NCBI GenBank assembly: GCA_964485695.1
Contig: CAZAKZ010000005.1
Span: 1 to 64,000, forward strand
Direction: 5' to 3'
Length of the DNA stretch: 64,000 bases
Origin: CAZAKZ01 sp964485695
GTDB lineage: Bacteria; Planctomycetota; JAFGQW01
Shown: positions 9,315 to 18,972 of the stretch, piece after piece
How the letters are laid out: each line of letters opens with the position of its first letter
Position numbering within the stretch: the first letter of the stretch is position 1
The notes under the pieces: model-generated
What the model saw: only the letters and a program-made list of their open reading frames with translations
What the model was told of the DNA's origin: nothing
Database searches by the model: none
Program-made: the position numbers and the translations under genes

Positions 9315-10706
9315 ATGGAGGAAAAAGGAAAGATCCTGGTCGTCGACGACGATCCCCTCATCGTGAAAAGCCTGGCAGAATTGCTACGCTTCGAGGGGTA
9401 CGATGTGGCCACGGCTTCCAGCGGACTGGCCGCACTGGACCGCCTCGAAGCGTTCGAAGCAGATGTCCTCCTGAGCGATGTCCACATGCCCGATCTGGAC
9501 GGCCTCGGCCTGCTCGGAAAGATGCGGGAGCGCCATCCCGGTGCGGCCGTGATCATGATGACCGGATTCGGGACCATCGATAACGCCGTGATTGCGATCA
9601 AGAAAGGCGCCGTCCATTACATCACAAAGCCCCTCCAGGACGATGAGATCAAGATCATCATCGGCCGGACATTCGAACAGAAGAAACTCAGTGCCGAACG
9701 AAACGAGCTCAGGCGAGAGAACGAGAACCTGAAGCGGCGGCTCAAGGGCCACTTTTCCTACGAGAACATCATCGGCCGGGACCTCAAGATGCATCAGGTC
9801 TTCGAGGTCGTGGAGACCGTGGCCAACACCCGCGCCACGGTTCTTCTCAGCGGGGAGAGCGGAACGGGCAAGACCCTCATCGCACGCGCCATCCACTACA
9901 ACTCCAGGCGTATGGATCGCCCCTTCGTGGAAGTCAACTGTGGAGCGCTCCCCGAAACCCTCCTGGAAAGCGAGCTTTTCGGCCACACCAAGGGTTCCTT
10001 CACGGGCGCCTACAAGGACAAGATCGGGAAATTCCAGCTCGCCAACGGCGGCACCGTCTTTCTGGACGAGATCGGAAACGCCTCCCCTTCCTTCCAGGTC
10101 AAGCTGCTGCGGGTGCTCCAGGACCGGGAGTTCGAGCGGATCGGCCAGCACGAAACGGTGAAGGTGGACGTCCGTGTGGTTCTGGCAACCAATATCGACC
10201 TGGCCGAGGCCGTGGAAAAGGGGGATTTCCGGGAAGACCTCTTCTATCGCATCAACGTGGTTCCTATCGAGCTGCCGCCACTCCGGGACCGGATCACCGA
10301 TCTCGAACTCCTGACAAACTACTTCCTGCAGGTCTACGCCGCAGAGAACGAAAAAGCCATCTCCGGCATCAGCGATCCGGCTCTTGTGCGGATGCGGGCC
10401 CATCGCTGGCCGGGAAACGTCCGCGAACTGGAGAACGTCATCGAGCGGGCCGTGGTCCTGACCAAGAACGAGGTCATCCAGGAAGAGGACCTTCCTCCCT
10501 CTCTGTTCGAGGCCAAGGACCCGGATTATCAGCCCACCGAGGAGATTCTGCCCCTGAAAGATGCCCTCGCCAGGCCGGAAAAACACATCATCCTGCGGGC
10601 CCTGAAGGCAAACAAGTGGAATCGTCAGAAGACGGCAGCTGTTTTGAAGGTGAACCGAACCACCTTGTTCAACAAGATGAAGAAATACGGCCTGTTGGCG
10701 GATTGA
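9315..10706 (+). CDS. Sigma-54-dependent response regulator, NtrC family
   Basis: The 463-residue protein has a receiver domain (D55 in 'LLSDVHMPD'), a central AAA+ domain and a C-terminal Fis-type helix-turn-helix ('NRQKTAAVLKVNRTTLFNKM'). Visible AAA+ marks are Walker A 'GESGTGKT', the sigma-54 contact loop as GSFTGA (a normal variant of GAFTGA), Walker B 'GGTVFLDEIG' and the arginine finger region 'FREDLFYRINV'. It should bind an upstream enhancer site and open sigma-54 promoters when phosphorylated. I chose the ATG at 9315 because AGGA lies 9 bases upstream; an ATG at 9291 right after the kinase stop has no ribosome binding site. It is probably phosphorylated by the kinase encoded just upstream and may control the EPS genes in this window (inference). 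Confidence 0.9.
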   Translation: MEEKGKILVVDDDPLIVKSLAELLRFEGYDVATASSGLAALDRLEAFEADVLLSDVHMPDLDGLGLLGKMRERHPGAAVIMMTGFGTIDNAVIAIKKGAVHYITKPLQDDEIKIIIGRTFEQKKLSAERNELRRENENLKRRLKGHFSYENIIGRDLKMHQVFEVVETVANTRATVLLSGESGTGKTLIARAIHYNSRRMDRPFVEVNCGALPETLLESELFGHTKGSFTGAYKDKIGKFQLANGGTVFLDEIGNASPSFQVKLLRVLQDREFERIGQHETVKVDVRVVLATNIDLAEAVEKGDFREDLFYRINVVPIELPPLRDRITDLELLTNYFLQVYAAENEKAISGISDPALVRMRAHRWPGNVRELENVIERAVVLTKNEVIQEEDLPPSLFEAKDPDYQPTEEILPLKDALARPEKHIILRALKANKWNRQKTAAVLKVNRTTLFNKMKKYGLLAD

Positions 10707-10754
10707 TCCGGATCTTGCCATCCGGCAGGAGGCGCGGGTCCGGGGTACGAGCCG

Positions 10755-10772
10755 CCCGGATCACGATCCGGG
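10755..10772. terminator. Perfect inverted repeat after the regulator gene
   Basis: CCCGGATC, a 2-base loop (AC), then GATCCGGG: a perfect 8-bp stem 49 bases past the regulator stop and about 110 bases before the TPR gene. No T tract follows, so it may be a protein-binding site or a weak terminator. Confidence 0.4.
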
Positions 10773-10810
10773 GAATGCCCCTCGTGGAAATTCACCAACA
10801 TCTTGATTAA

Positions 10811-10816
10811 TATAAT
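10811..10816 (+). promoter_or_regulatory. Candidate -10 box for the TPR gene
   Basis: A perfect TATAAT stands in a short AT-rich island 69 bases before the TPR start. No good -35 box lies at 16-18 bases. I looked for a GG-N10-GC sigma-54 site here and did not find one. Confidence 0.35.
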
Positions 10817-10884
10817 GTTACCGAAACACACGATCGCGTCCCGGAAACGCCGGATATGCACCCTGTAGAAACACTTAAAGATAC

Positions 10885-13800
10885 ATGAAACCGACCTTCA
10901 GACGAACCCTCGTGCGACTCGTCATACTCATCATCACGTTGGGATTGCTCCTCGCTGGGGTCCTGGTCCTGCTGGGCGGGGATCCCCTCGTGAAGGGACG
11001 CCAGGCATTCGAGGAGGGCGACTACGTCGGGGCGGCACGTCTACTTGCCAGGGCCTCGGCGCGCAATCCCGGTGACACGGAGATCCTCCAGGAGCTGGCC
11101 AAATCTCTCGCCTTGATCCAGAAATACGAGCGAGCTGCGGCAACCTACCTGAAGGCGATGGAAATCAGGCCCGGCGATCCTGACCTCATTCGCAAGTACG
11201 GCGAGATGCTCATCCTGAACGGGGAGAAGGAATCCCCCCCGTTCAAGAATGCGGAGTCCTTCGCCCAGCAGTTCCTCCGGACCGCAGGGAACGACTCCAT
11301 CTATCTGGGACACTACCTCCTGGGCAAGGCGCTGCACCACCGGTTCTCCCAGCAAAAGGAGACCTTCCTCGATGAGACGAGTGAGAGGTTCGATGGCCCT
11401 TATGTCTGGGAAGTGCTCGGCTTCATCACACACGCCCTCGAGGCTACAGACTTCTTCGGCACCGGAAGGAAGGAGCTGATCCAGAACCTGAAGCGCCTCG
11501 TCGACCTCCCCCCCGCGGACCCTCTTCACGATCGAGTCGGAGCTCTTCGACGCACCCAGGACAGCGCCCTGGCCGCACTCCGGGAGGCCCAGGCCCGGAA
11601 AAACCACCACGGATTTCCCGTCCTCGAGGAGGCGAAGTTCCTCTTCGATCTGAATCAGGGAGAAAGGGCGGAGGCTCTTTCCCGTTCCCTCAACCAGGCT
11701 CCAGGGGATGCCGTCCGGGACGAGATCCAGATCGAGGCCCAGCGCCTCCTGGCCAAGATCCTGAGCCAGTCTCCCGACAGCGAGACAGTGCGTCTACGCG
11801 AGGCGGCCCGGTACTGGGGCGCCTATCTCTACGGCCTCGATAAACTCCCAATGGCGTACCGGCAGAAGAGCCTGCTTCGATTCGAAGCGCACAACGCCAG
11901 GGGGGATATCTTCATCCGCCTGAAGAGTTCCGAGGACATTCGTGAGGTGGCGAAAAGTCTGCTCGAGGGCGACAAGAACAATCCGTCAGGCCTCTTCTAC
12001 CAGGGCATGGCGCTCTACTTCGAGGGCAAGTACAAGGAAGCCGAAAACGACCTCACCGCCTCCTTGAACAAACGGCACGACTTCATCTCCCACATGACCC
12101 TCGGTCACATCCTCTCGACCCGGGGCGGGGAGGTGAACGAGGAACAGGCGTTCGTCAACTTCCGCTCCGCCGGGCGCCTGAAGCCCGACTCCGTCGAGCC
12201 GATCCTGGCCGAGATCAAGCTCTACATCAACCGGACCCATCCCAACTACGTGGATGCACATGCCAAGATACGCCAGGCCATCGCCAGGAATCTCTGGCGG
12301 GGGAGAAGGAACGAGGAGATCCTCGCCCTGCGCGATCAGGTGGAAATCGCCCTGCTCAAGAAAAACAAGAAGGAAATCTACACCTCTCCAGACGAGGCCC
12401 TCTCGGCGCTGAAGAGCGATCCGAGGGCCTCCTTCCCTCTCTATTACCTGGCCGAACACTGGGCTGGAAAGGGCGATTTTCTGGCCGCCGAAAAATACGC
12501 CGACCGGCTGCAGAAGTCCGCCAAGAAGAGCATGCTCGCGAAGCTGGTCTACGCACGGATCCTCCTCGATCTGGCGGGGCGAGAGATTTTGGACAAGGCC
12601 AAGGAATACTACGACAAGGCCGAGATCGTCCTGAGCCTTGCCCAGGATCTGGATCCCTATGACGTCCGCCCCGTTGCCCTGTCTTCCAGGGTCGCTCGAT
12701 CCCTCGGAAACGTGGAAAAGTATTTGAAACGCCTTCACCATGCCCTGGACATCGATCCACAGGATGTGGCCTCCCGTCTGGAAATCACCAGAATCTTCTT
12801 CGAAGCAAAGAACTACAGAGAGGCCCGGTATCATCTTGACCTTGCCAAGAGCGGCATCAAGAAACCTACCTTCGACCTCCAGCGCCTGGATCTCGAGATC
12901 AAGCTGAACCTGGGCAAACTGGAAGGGGTGGAGACGGACATCCTCGGCCTCAAGGACCACCCCGAGTCATCCCCCGGCGATTTCCACCGCTACAGAGGCT
13001 GGCTGGCCGAACTCCGGGGCAACGACCTCCAGGCCACGGAGTGGTACACCCGGGGTATCGAGGTCGCCCCGGGCCGTGGGGACCTCGTGGTCGCGGCCGC
13101 TCGCCTGGAAATGGACCAGGGGGACACGGAGTCCGCCCACGAACGTCTCACCGACTTCCGACGGAAAGGCGGGAAGTATCCGGAAGTGAACGCCATACTC
13201 GGCCGTCTCCTCCTCGATCGATGGGAGCTGATCCAGGCCAAGGAAGTGTTCGATGAGCTGCGGACAATTGCGCCAAGAGATTCCCGCGGTGACCTGGGAT
13301 CCGGACGCTGCGCAATGTACCTCGGGATGAATTCCGAAAACGAAATCTGGTCCTTGATGCGCCAGGTGTGGCCCCTCACCCTGGAGAAGGACGAGGAAAA
13401 ACTCCGGGATCTCCTGATCTCGGGAATCTATGGATATCTCGATATCCGCCTCTGGAAGCTCGCCATGGAGCGCATCCAGGCCCTCGATCCGCTTCTGCCG
13501 GGAGGCCCTCTTCGAAGTCGCGCCCTTCTCGCCTTTTTCAACGGAGACCGGATAGCCACGCGAGACCTCGTGGACAAGAGCCTGAAGTCGAAAGAGAAAG
13601 ATCCGTTTCTCCGGTTTCTCCGGGCCCTGCTCAACCTGCAGGAAAGGAACCTCGACGGAATCATCGAGGACGTCGGGGCCATTGTTCCCGGGATTCAACC
13701 CGCGCCTCCCTGGAGAGAATACGCCAACCGCGTCGCGAGAAAGCGACCCGGATTCGGCCGTATGATCCTGGCCACGGTTGCAGAGACCCAGCTCCTGAAG

Positions 13801-15492
13801 GATCGGAACCGGTCCGCCAGTGAAATCCTTGACGTGGCCACCCGGGCCTATCCCCGGGATGCGCGCCTGAAATACCTCCGGGCTCACGTTCTTTTCCGCA
13901 CGGGAATGAGAGACGAATCCCTGGCTCTCCTGGAAGAGATCGAGGGCTCCGTGGGCATGGATGCTGTCCGGGACAGGAGCATCATCCTGGCCCTCCGCAA
14001 GGATCTTGCGGCCATCCCTCTCATGGAGCGATACGCCGCCCAGAGTCCCATGGACGGGAAAAAGCTCCTTGCCTGGGTTCGATTCGAGGTGGGGGAAAAA
14101 TACCATACGGATCTACTCATGGCCCTGCGGACCCCCCCCCACTGGCGATGGGATCCGTCCGGCCAGGTGATGCTCACAGGATTGATGTACGTCGTGGACG
14201 GACCCCAGCGTGCCCGGGGCCAGATTCCGGGCCCCGATTCGCTTGTCGGCCCCCATCTCCAGAAACTCCTCATGAATGCGCCGACAGGAAGGGGGGCGCT
14301 CCGGTTCATCCATATGTGGGAAAACCTCATCCGAGGCATGAGTCTCCAGAGCCTCCCCCTGTTCCAGCACCTGGCCGCCCGCTACCTGGAAGAGGTCCTG
14401 GCTGTGGATCCCGAACATTCTCTATTTCTCGACCTGGTAGGCCGCCTGCAGATCCGTATGGGCGACCTCATGGGTGCCCGGGAGACGTACGAGAAACTCG
14501 ATGCGGACGAGGATCGGACGCTGAAACGCCTCGGACTGGTGCGTATCTTCTCGAAGTATGAGAAGACCCGAGACCAGGCCCGAAAAATCCTCGATGCGGT
14601 CCTCGAGGGCAAACCCAGGGCTCCGGACGTCTTCGTCGAGTTGAGCACCGCGCTCCTCGAAATGAACCTCCCACACGAGGCGGTCGCCCTCCTGGACCGG
14701 GGATTGAAGACCGTTTCAGACCCCCAGAACCCGAGGCTGCATAACCTTCGCGGCCAGGCCCTGGAGCGGATCGGGGATTTCAAGGGTGCAGGAGATGAAT
14801 ACAAAGAGGTCCTCGATCAGAATCCTTATGATCGCTTCACGGCATACCGACTGGCAAAGCGCCTCATGGCCGACAACGCCTACATTCCCGCCGTGGTCCT
14901 CCTGGCCCGCTACCCCACCCTTTGTGACTCCTATCCCGATCTCGGGCTCTTCCTGGGTCTGACCCTCTTCCACAAGAATTTGCCGAAAAAGGCGAAGTCC
15001 GAGCTGATGAAGTTCCCCTACTCCGCAAGAGCTGCGGAATGCCTGGGGCACATCTACAGGCAGGAAGGCAAGAAACAGGAAGCCATCAAGCAGTTCAAGC
15101 TCGCCCAGAGCCTCGATCCCGAGAAGCATAACGGCGCTCTCCTGAAGGTCGTGGAGATCTACATGGAGGATTACGAACCGAAGAAAGCGCTGAAGGAGAT
15201 CACCCTCTACCTGAGATGGTCTCCCCTGGACGCCAAGGCCCAGGCGATCCAGGCCGGCCTCCTGGGAGACCTGTGCCGCCACGACCAGTCCCTGCTCAGG
15301 TGGTTGCAGACCTGGCGTCTGGATATGAAAAACGCCACACCGATCCTCAAGATCGCCGTGATCTTCAGAAAGAAAGGCGACATGAAGATGCACAGGTTCA
15401 CCATCATGGACCTCCTGGACCGGTGGCCCCATCCCATGGATGCCAAGACGAGACAGGATGTCGACTACGAGAAGATCTTTCACCGGAAGTAA
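10885..15492 (+). CDS. Giant TPR-repeat protein, EPS-associated
   Basis: The 1535-residue protein has an N-terminal transmembrane helix (about 10-31, LVILIITLGLLLAGVLVLLGG in pieces) followed almost entirely by tetratricopeptide-like helical pairs, for example 'GDTEILQELAKSLALIQKYERAAATYLKAM' read over 53-85 and 'CLGHIYRQEGKKQEAIKQFKLAQ' near 1390-1412. It is likely anchored in the inner membrane with the repeats in the periplasm, acting as a scaffold for polysaccharide assembly or export. Exosortase EPS loci usually carry a TPR protein (PrsT) of about 900 residues; this one is much longer. It sits between the kinase/regulator pair and the polysaccharide deacetylase on the same strand, and the deacetylase starts 19 bases after its stop, so the two are probably co-transcribed. 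Confidence 0.8.
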   Translation: MKPTFRRTLVRLVILIITLGLLLAGVLVLLGGDPLVKGRQAFEEGDYVGAARLLARASARNPGDTEILQELAKSLALIQKYERAAATYLKAMEIRPGDPDLIRKYGEMLILNGEKESPPFKNAESFAQQFLRTAGNDSIYLGHYLLGKALHHRFSQQKETFLDETSERFDGPYVWEVLGFITHALEATDFFGTGRKELIQNLKRLVDLPPADPLHDRVGALRRTQDSALAALREAQARKNHHGFPVLEEAKFLFDLNQGERAEALSRSLNQAPGDAVRDEIQIEAQRLLAKILSQSPDSETVRLREAARYWGAYLYGLDKLPMAYRQKSLLRFEAHNARGDIFIRLKSSEDIREVAKSLLEGDKNNPSGLFYQGMALYFEGKYKEAENDLTASLNKRHDFISHMTLGHILSTRGGEVNEEQAFVNFRSAGRLKPDSVEPILAEIKLYINRTHPNYVDAHAKIRQAIARNLWRGRRNEEILALRDQVEIALLKKNKKEIYTSPDEALSALKSDPRASFPLYYLAEHWAGKGDFLAAEKYADRLQKSAKKSMLAKLVYARILLDLAGREILDKAKEYYDKAEIVLSLAQDLDPYDVRPVALSSRVARSLGNVEKYLKRLHHALDIDPQDVASRLEITRIFFEAKNYREARYHLDLAKSGIKKPTFDLQRLDLEIKLNLGKLEGVETDILGLKDHPESSPGDFHRYRGWLAELRGNDLQATEWYTRGIEVAPGRGDLVVAAARLEMDQGDTESAHERLTDFRRKGGKYPEVNAILGRLLLDRWELIQAKEVFDELRTIAPRDSRGDLGSGRCAMYLGMNSENEIWSLMRQVWPLTLEKDEEKLRDLLISGIYGYLDIRLWKLAMERIQALDPLLPGGPLRSRALLAFFNGDRIATRDLVDKSLKSKEKDPFLRFLRALLNLQERNLDGIIEDVGAIVPGIQPAPPWREYANRVARKRPGFGRMILATVAETQLLKDRNRSASEILDVATRAYPRDARLKYLRAHVLFRTGMRDESLALLEEIEGSVGMDAVRDRSIILALRKDLAAIPLMERYAAQSPMDGKKLLAWVRFEVGEKYHTDLLMALRTPPHWRWDPSGQVMLTGLMYVVDGPQRARGQIPGPDSLVGPHLQKLLMNAPTGRGALRFIHMWENLIRGMSLQSLPLFQHLAARYLEEVLAVDPEHSLFLDLVGRLQIRMGDLMGARETYEKLDADEDRTLKRLGLVRIFSKYEKTRDQARKILDAVLEGKPRAPDVFVELSTALLEMNLPHEAVALLDRGLKTVSDPQNPRLHNLRGQALERIGDFKGAGDEYKEVLDQNPYDRFTAYRLAKRLMADNAYIPAVVLLARYPTLCDSYPDLGLFLGLTLFHKNLPKKAKSELMKFPYSARAAECLGHIYRQEGKKQEAIKQFKLAQSLDPEKHNGALLKVVEIYMEDYEPKKALKEITLYLRWSPLDAKAQAIQAGLLGDLCRHDQSLLRWLQTWRLDMKNATPILKIAVIFRKKGDMKMHRFTIMDLLDRWPHPMDAKTRQDVDYEKIFHRK

Positions 15493-15511
15493 GGGGCGGC
15501 GTGAAGCGGTG

Positions 15512-16399
15512 ATGAAAAACGCCCTGAGCATCGACGTGGAGGAGTGGTTCCAGGTCTACAACCTGAGTAAGGCCGTTTCCCGGAGTGACTGGGACGATTT
15601 GCCCTCCCGGCTGGAAGATCCCACCCGAACCCTCCTGGACATTCTGGACCACCACGAGGCCCGGGCCACGTTCTTCATTCTGGGCTGGGTGGCCGAGCGC
15701 CATCCCCGTCTCGTGGAGGCCATCGCCCGTCGCGGCCACGAGATCGCCTCCCACGGCTACGGCCATGACCTCCTCACGGACCTGAATCCCGAGACCTTCG
15801 AATCGGATCTCGCCCGCACCGAGGATATCATCGAGGGGATCACGGGCTCAAAACCCATCGGATACCGGGCGCCCAGCTTCACGGTCATGCCCGGAACGCT
15901 ATGGGCTCTGGACGTGCTGTTCAAAAGGGGATACCGCTACGACTCTAGTCTCTTTCCCGTGAAGCGCCGGCGATACGGCCACGCATCATCTCCCCGACGG
16001 CCCTGCATTGCCCGCAGCGACGGCCATCGCCACCTGTGGGTCCTTCCCCTTCTGACCCGGCGCCTGCTGGGCCGGAACCTGCCCCTGGCCGGCGGCGGGT
16101 ATCTCCGACTCCTGCCGGTGGCCTGGATCCGGTCCGCTGCCCGCGCCATGAACCGGTCCGGCTGGCCCGCCATGATCTACCTGCACCCCTGGGAGCTCGA
16201 CCCGGACCATCCCGTCCCCAGGGATCTTCCCCTCAGCCGGCGGTTCCTTCACACCGTGAACCTGCACCGCACCGCCACCAAGGTCGAAACCCTGCTCCGG
16301 GGATTGCGCTTCACCACCGCCGCCCGCGTCCTGGACGCCCTCCAGGCGAAAAGACCCGCCGCCCTGGAAGAGGCACCTCCGCCGTCCCTCGCCTCGTGA
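15512..16399 (+). CDS. Exosortase-A-type polysaccharide deacetylase
   Basis: The 295-residue protein is a NodB-fold deacetylase of the subfamily found in XrtA/PEP-CTERM EPS loci (TIGR03006, with the DUF3473 C-terminal part). Visible marks are the opening 'LSIDVEEWFQ' with metal-binding/catalytic acids, 'ATFFILGWVAERHP', the zinc pair in 'HEIASHGYGH', 'GYRAPSFTV' and the C-terminal 'MIYLHPWELDPDHP'. It would remove N-acetyl groups from the exopolysaccharide, probably in the periplasm or at the membrane, although no clear signal peptide is seen. The ATG at 15512 gives the expected N-terminus. It lies directly downstream of the TPR gene. This subfamily marks the 8-16 kb arm as part of the same EPS system as the 44-56 kb cluster. 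Confidence 0.9.
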   Translation: MKNALSIDVEEWFQVYNLSKAVSRSDWDDLPSRLEDPTRTLLDILDHHEARATFFILGWVAERHPRLVEAIARRGHEIASHGYGHDLLTDLNPETFESDLARTEDIIEGITGSKPIGYRAPSFTVMPGTLWALDVLFKRGYRYDSSLFPVKRRRYGHASSPRRPCIARSDGHRHLWVLPLLTRRLLGRNLPLAGGGYLRLLPVAWIRSAARAMNRSGWPAMIYLHPWELDPDHPVPRDLPLSRRFLHTVNLHRTATKVETLLRGLRFTTAARVLDALQAKRPAALEEAPPPSLAS

Positions 16400-16470
16400 T
16401 TTCAGACGAGCGCAAATTAAATCAAGCAGTGCAGGGACGACTCGGTCACCCCATCAAGAATGTGAACTTG

Positions 16471-16917
16471 TCAATGCGTCAACCCAAGAGCAAGGAGCTC
16501 TTTCTTGTCTGCATTTAAAATGTGTTCCACGAGCCACTCTTTGAGGAAATCGGCGACTTCCACCAAGCGGGCTCCCCGTCCCTCATCGAAATCGCGTTTT
16601 GATTCTTGGATATAGGCGACAAAATTTTCGTGTGCCTTCTTATGCTCCTCATGTCTCGGAGACTCGTATTCAAGCATGATCTTCTCTTCTACAGAGAAAT
16701 GGAATGATGCGTACTCGGCCATATCGTCGATTGCTGAAATTACGGCTGTAATCTCATGAACCAATAATCCAAATGTCTCCCCTCGTTCAGCTCGTCCCAG
16801 CTTGATTCGTTCCACCTCCTCATGTACTCGATTGATCAGTTGAATCAACTGTTTGTGTTGCTCGTCGATTTCAGTGATCATGACACTGTAACAATCCTGC
16901 CATTCAAAGAAAGCCAT
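16471..16917 (-). CDS. Bacteriohemerythrin
   Basis: The 148-residue protein has the complete di-iron ligand set: H21 ('DEQHKQL'), H73 and E77 ('SFHFSVEE'), H92 and H96 ('EEHKKAHENF'), and H132 and D137 ('EHILNAD'). The opening 'FFEWQDCYSVMITEIDEQH' is typical. It binds O2 reversibly in the cytoplasm and can buffer or sense oxygen, which fits an organism using ferredoxin-dependent enzymes. I start it at 16917 because GGGAGGAG lies just upstream on the coding strand; the open frame continues 12 codons further. The gene and its upstream region are AT-richer than their neighbours. A dyad at 16964-17004 is a likely operator. Confidence 0.92.
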   Translation of the reverse strand: MAFFEWQDCYSVMITEIDEQHKQLIQLINRVHEEVERIKLGRAERGETFGLLVHEITAVISAIDDMAEYASFHFSVEEKIMLEYESPRHEEHKKAHENFVAYIQESKRDFDEGRGARLVEVADFLKEWLVEHILNADKKELLALGLTH

Positions 16918-16963
16918 TCTACTCCTCCCTGTTGTCTTCATAGCCAGCCGCATTCGGGTTTCT

Positions 16964-17004
16964 CGGATAAAAGAGTTATCGGATATCCAATCCCCTTTTA
17001 TCCG
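16964..17004. promoter_or_regulatory. Dyad-symmetric candidate operator of the hemerythrin gene
   Basis: CGGATAAAAG (16964-16973) and CTTTTATCCG (16995-17004) are perfect 10-bp inverted arms. Centred between them is GGATATCC (16981-16988), so four GGATA half-sites are arranged about one axis. The dyad ends 47 bases upstream of the chosen hemerythrin start, where a repressor or oxygen-responsive regulator could bind. It could also form a hairpin in the leader RNA. Confidence 0.5.
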
Positions 17005-17167
17005 CGGCGGGACTCAATTCTGGTTACTATTTGAGACAGCCTTTCGCCATCGCGGGACAAAAGGAGCTCTAACCCGCACTGGCTAAAGGATTCCAGTATC
17101 TGTAGGCAGGAACGCGGGGTAGGTAGGCAAGTGTATGGCTTACGTCATCCAAATCCGACCCGGCGAT

Positions 17168-18875
17168 TCAATCCACGCGATAATGGCACCCGCGGCTCAC
17201 GGGATTCGTGTGGGCGCCCGCGGCCACGACACGGGCCACGATGATGGCGTTCCTGAGCTCGATGAGATCCCGGTTGAGGCGGATCTGACGGTAGAACTTC
17301 TCGATGCGGTGGGAGAGGTAATCGAGGTCCGAACGAGCGCGTTCGAGTCGCTTCCGGGTGCGCACGATGCCCACGTAGTTCCACATCGTGGTGCGTATGT
17401 TCAGGAGGTCCTGGTGCACGAGCACCGGATCGAGGACCTCCCGGGTCCGGACGGCCCGCCACGGTGGAATGTCCGAGGTCCGCACGGCCCGTGCGTTCCC
17501 CGCGGTCTCGGCCACGTATGTCCCGGCCCGGTGTCCCCACACCAGCCCCTCCAGCAGCGACGTGGAGGCCAGGCGGTTGGCGCCGTGGAGCCCGGTGCAG
17601 GCCACCTCCCCCGCCGCGAACAGGTTCCGGATGCCCTCCACCCGGCCGTACTCGTCGGTCTGGATGCCACCGCACTGATAGTGCGCCGCGGGCACCACGG
17701 GAATGGGATCCCGGGTGATGTCGATGCCCAGGGGCTTCAGCTTCATGGCCACCCCTGGAAACCGCTTGCCCACGTCGATGCGCTTGGGAATGGTGCTCAG
17801 ATCCAGAAGGACGTATCCCTCCTTGTGTGCAGAGATCTCCTCGTAGATGGACCGGGCCACGATGTCCCGGGGCGCCAGTTCCTTGCGCCGGTCATACTTC
17901 GACATGAAGTAGTCCCCGCGCAGGTTCTTCAGCTTCGCTCCTTCCCCGCGCACCGCCTCGGTGATGAGGAATCCCGGTGCCCCGGTGTGGCACAACGTGG
18001 TGGGGTGAAACTGCACGTACTCCATGTTGATGCACCGGGCCCCCGCCCGGTAGGCCATGGCCAGGCCGTCGCCGGTGGCCCCTACCGGATTGGTGGTGTG
18101 AAGGTAGATGTATCCCATACCGCCCGTGGCCAGGATGACGTTGGGCGCGAAGATGTTGATGATCTTCCCGGTCTTGATCTGGAGGATGTAGGCGCCCGCG
18201 GCCCGGGTCGACTCGTAGACGGCAAGGGGATTTCGGCTGTGGTGGGGGATGGTGATGATGTCCACCGCCATGTGCTGGTTCAAGAGCTGGATGTTCTTGT
18301 GGGCCTTCATGGCCTTGGTGCACGCCTGGTGGATGGCGTATCCCGTGCGGTCTTCCTTGAAGTAGATGCGCCGGCGGGAATGTGCGGCCTCGGCCGTGTG
18401 GAGGATGCGTCCCTTCTCGTCCCGGTTGAACGGCACCTTCAGCCGTTTGACCAGAAAAGCGTCCACCAGTCGAGGCCCCTCCTCGCAGAAGATCTCCACG
18501 GCCTGGGGCTTGTTGAGTTCCACGCCCGCCCGCATGACGTCGGCGTAGAGCAGATCCCGGGTGTCGTCGGGCCCCGTGCCGATGATCCCCCCCTGGGCCC
18601 AGCGCGTGTTCGTCTCGAGAAACTCCTTCTCCTTGGTGGTCACGATCACCTTGAGGCCGGCGTGCCCCCCCCAGGTGGGGGCGGCGGCCCCCGCCAAGCC
18701 CCCCCCCCAAACCCCCAAAAAACACCCCAAGCGGATAGATTNNNNNNNNNNCCTTGTCTTGGGTGGTCCCTACCCCTTTGCGCCGGGGGGCCCCCGGGTT
18801 TTTGGGGGGGGCGGCCCCGGCAATGCCGCACCCGATCACCAGAAGATCACACCGAAGGCGATTCGATTCTGCCAA
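17168..18875 (-). CDS. nadB: L-aspartate oxidase, interrupted by a scaffold gap
   Basis: NadB oxidises L-aspartate to iminoaspartate using FAD, the first step of de novo NAD synthesis. The N-terminus (ATG at 18875) reads 'DLLVIGCGIAGAA', the dinucleotide-binding fold. The body resumes as 'AGLKVIVTTKEKEFLETN' and carries 'TRWAQGG', 'ATGGMGYIY', 'HPTTL', 'REVVR'-like 'ITEAVRGEGA', 'HGANRLASTSLLEGLVWG' and the terminal 'SRGCHYR'. Between 18663 and 18815 lie a 10-N gap (18742-18751) and low-complexity G/C runs that break the frame. Both sides of the gap contain a version of the same GCCGGGGCCGCC stretch, so two contig ends seem to overlap and the gene is probably intact in the organism. nadA and nadC are not in the window. 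Confidence 0.88.
18742..18751. other. Assembly gap (10 N)
   Basis: Ten Ns flanked by about 70-80 bases of poly-G/poly-C-rich sequence on each side, inside nadB. The flanks look like poor-quality contig ends. Confidence 0.98.
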
Positions 18876-18972
18876 TTTCCCACCCTCGCTTCCAGGTCTC
18901 TTTCAACCGGAAATCCACCAACATTATTGCCGGAACCAGGGAAGTATAACGACTTTATCCCGTCGATCCAGT

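Noticed and set aside
9384..10721. 445-codon open frame on the - strand
   Set aside because: Antisense shadow of the NtrC-family regulator.
10707..10884. Sigma-54 promoter before the TPR gene
   Set aside because: No GG-N10-GC pair with TGGCAC/TTGC-like boxes was found; the same search failed upstream of 56182 and of the export gene.
18663..18815. Real frameshift or low-complexity insertion in nadB
   Set aside because: The poly-G/C runs flank Ns and the coding sequence is duplicated on both sides, which fits contig ends better than biology.
17135..18949. 604-codon open frame on the + strand
   Set aside because: It is antisense to nadB and runs across the scaffold gap; high GC leaves few stops on the opposite strand. 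No domain content.
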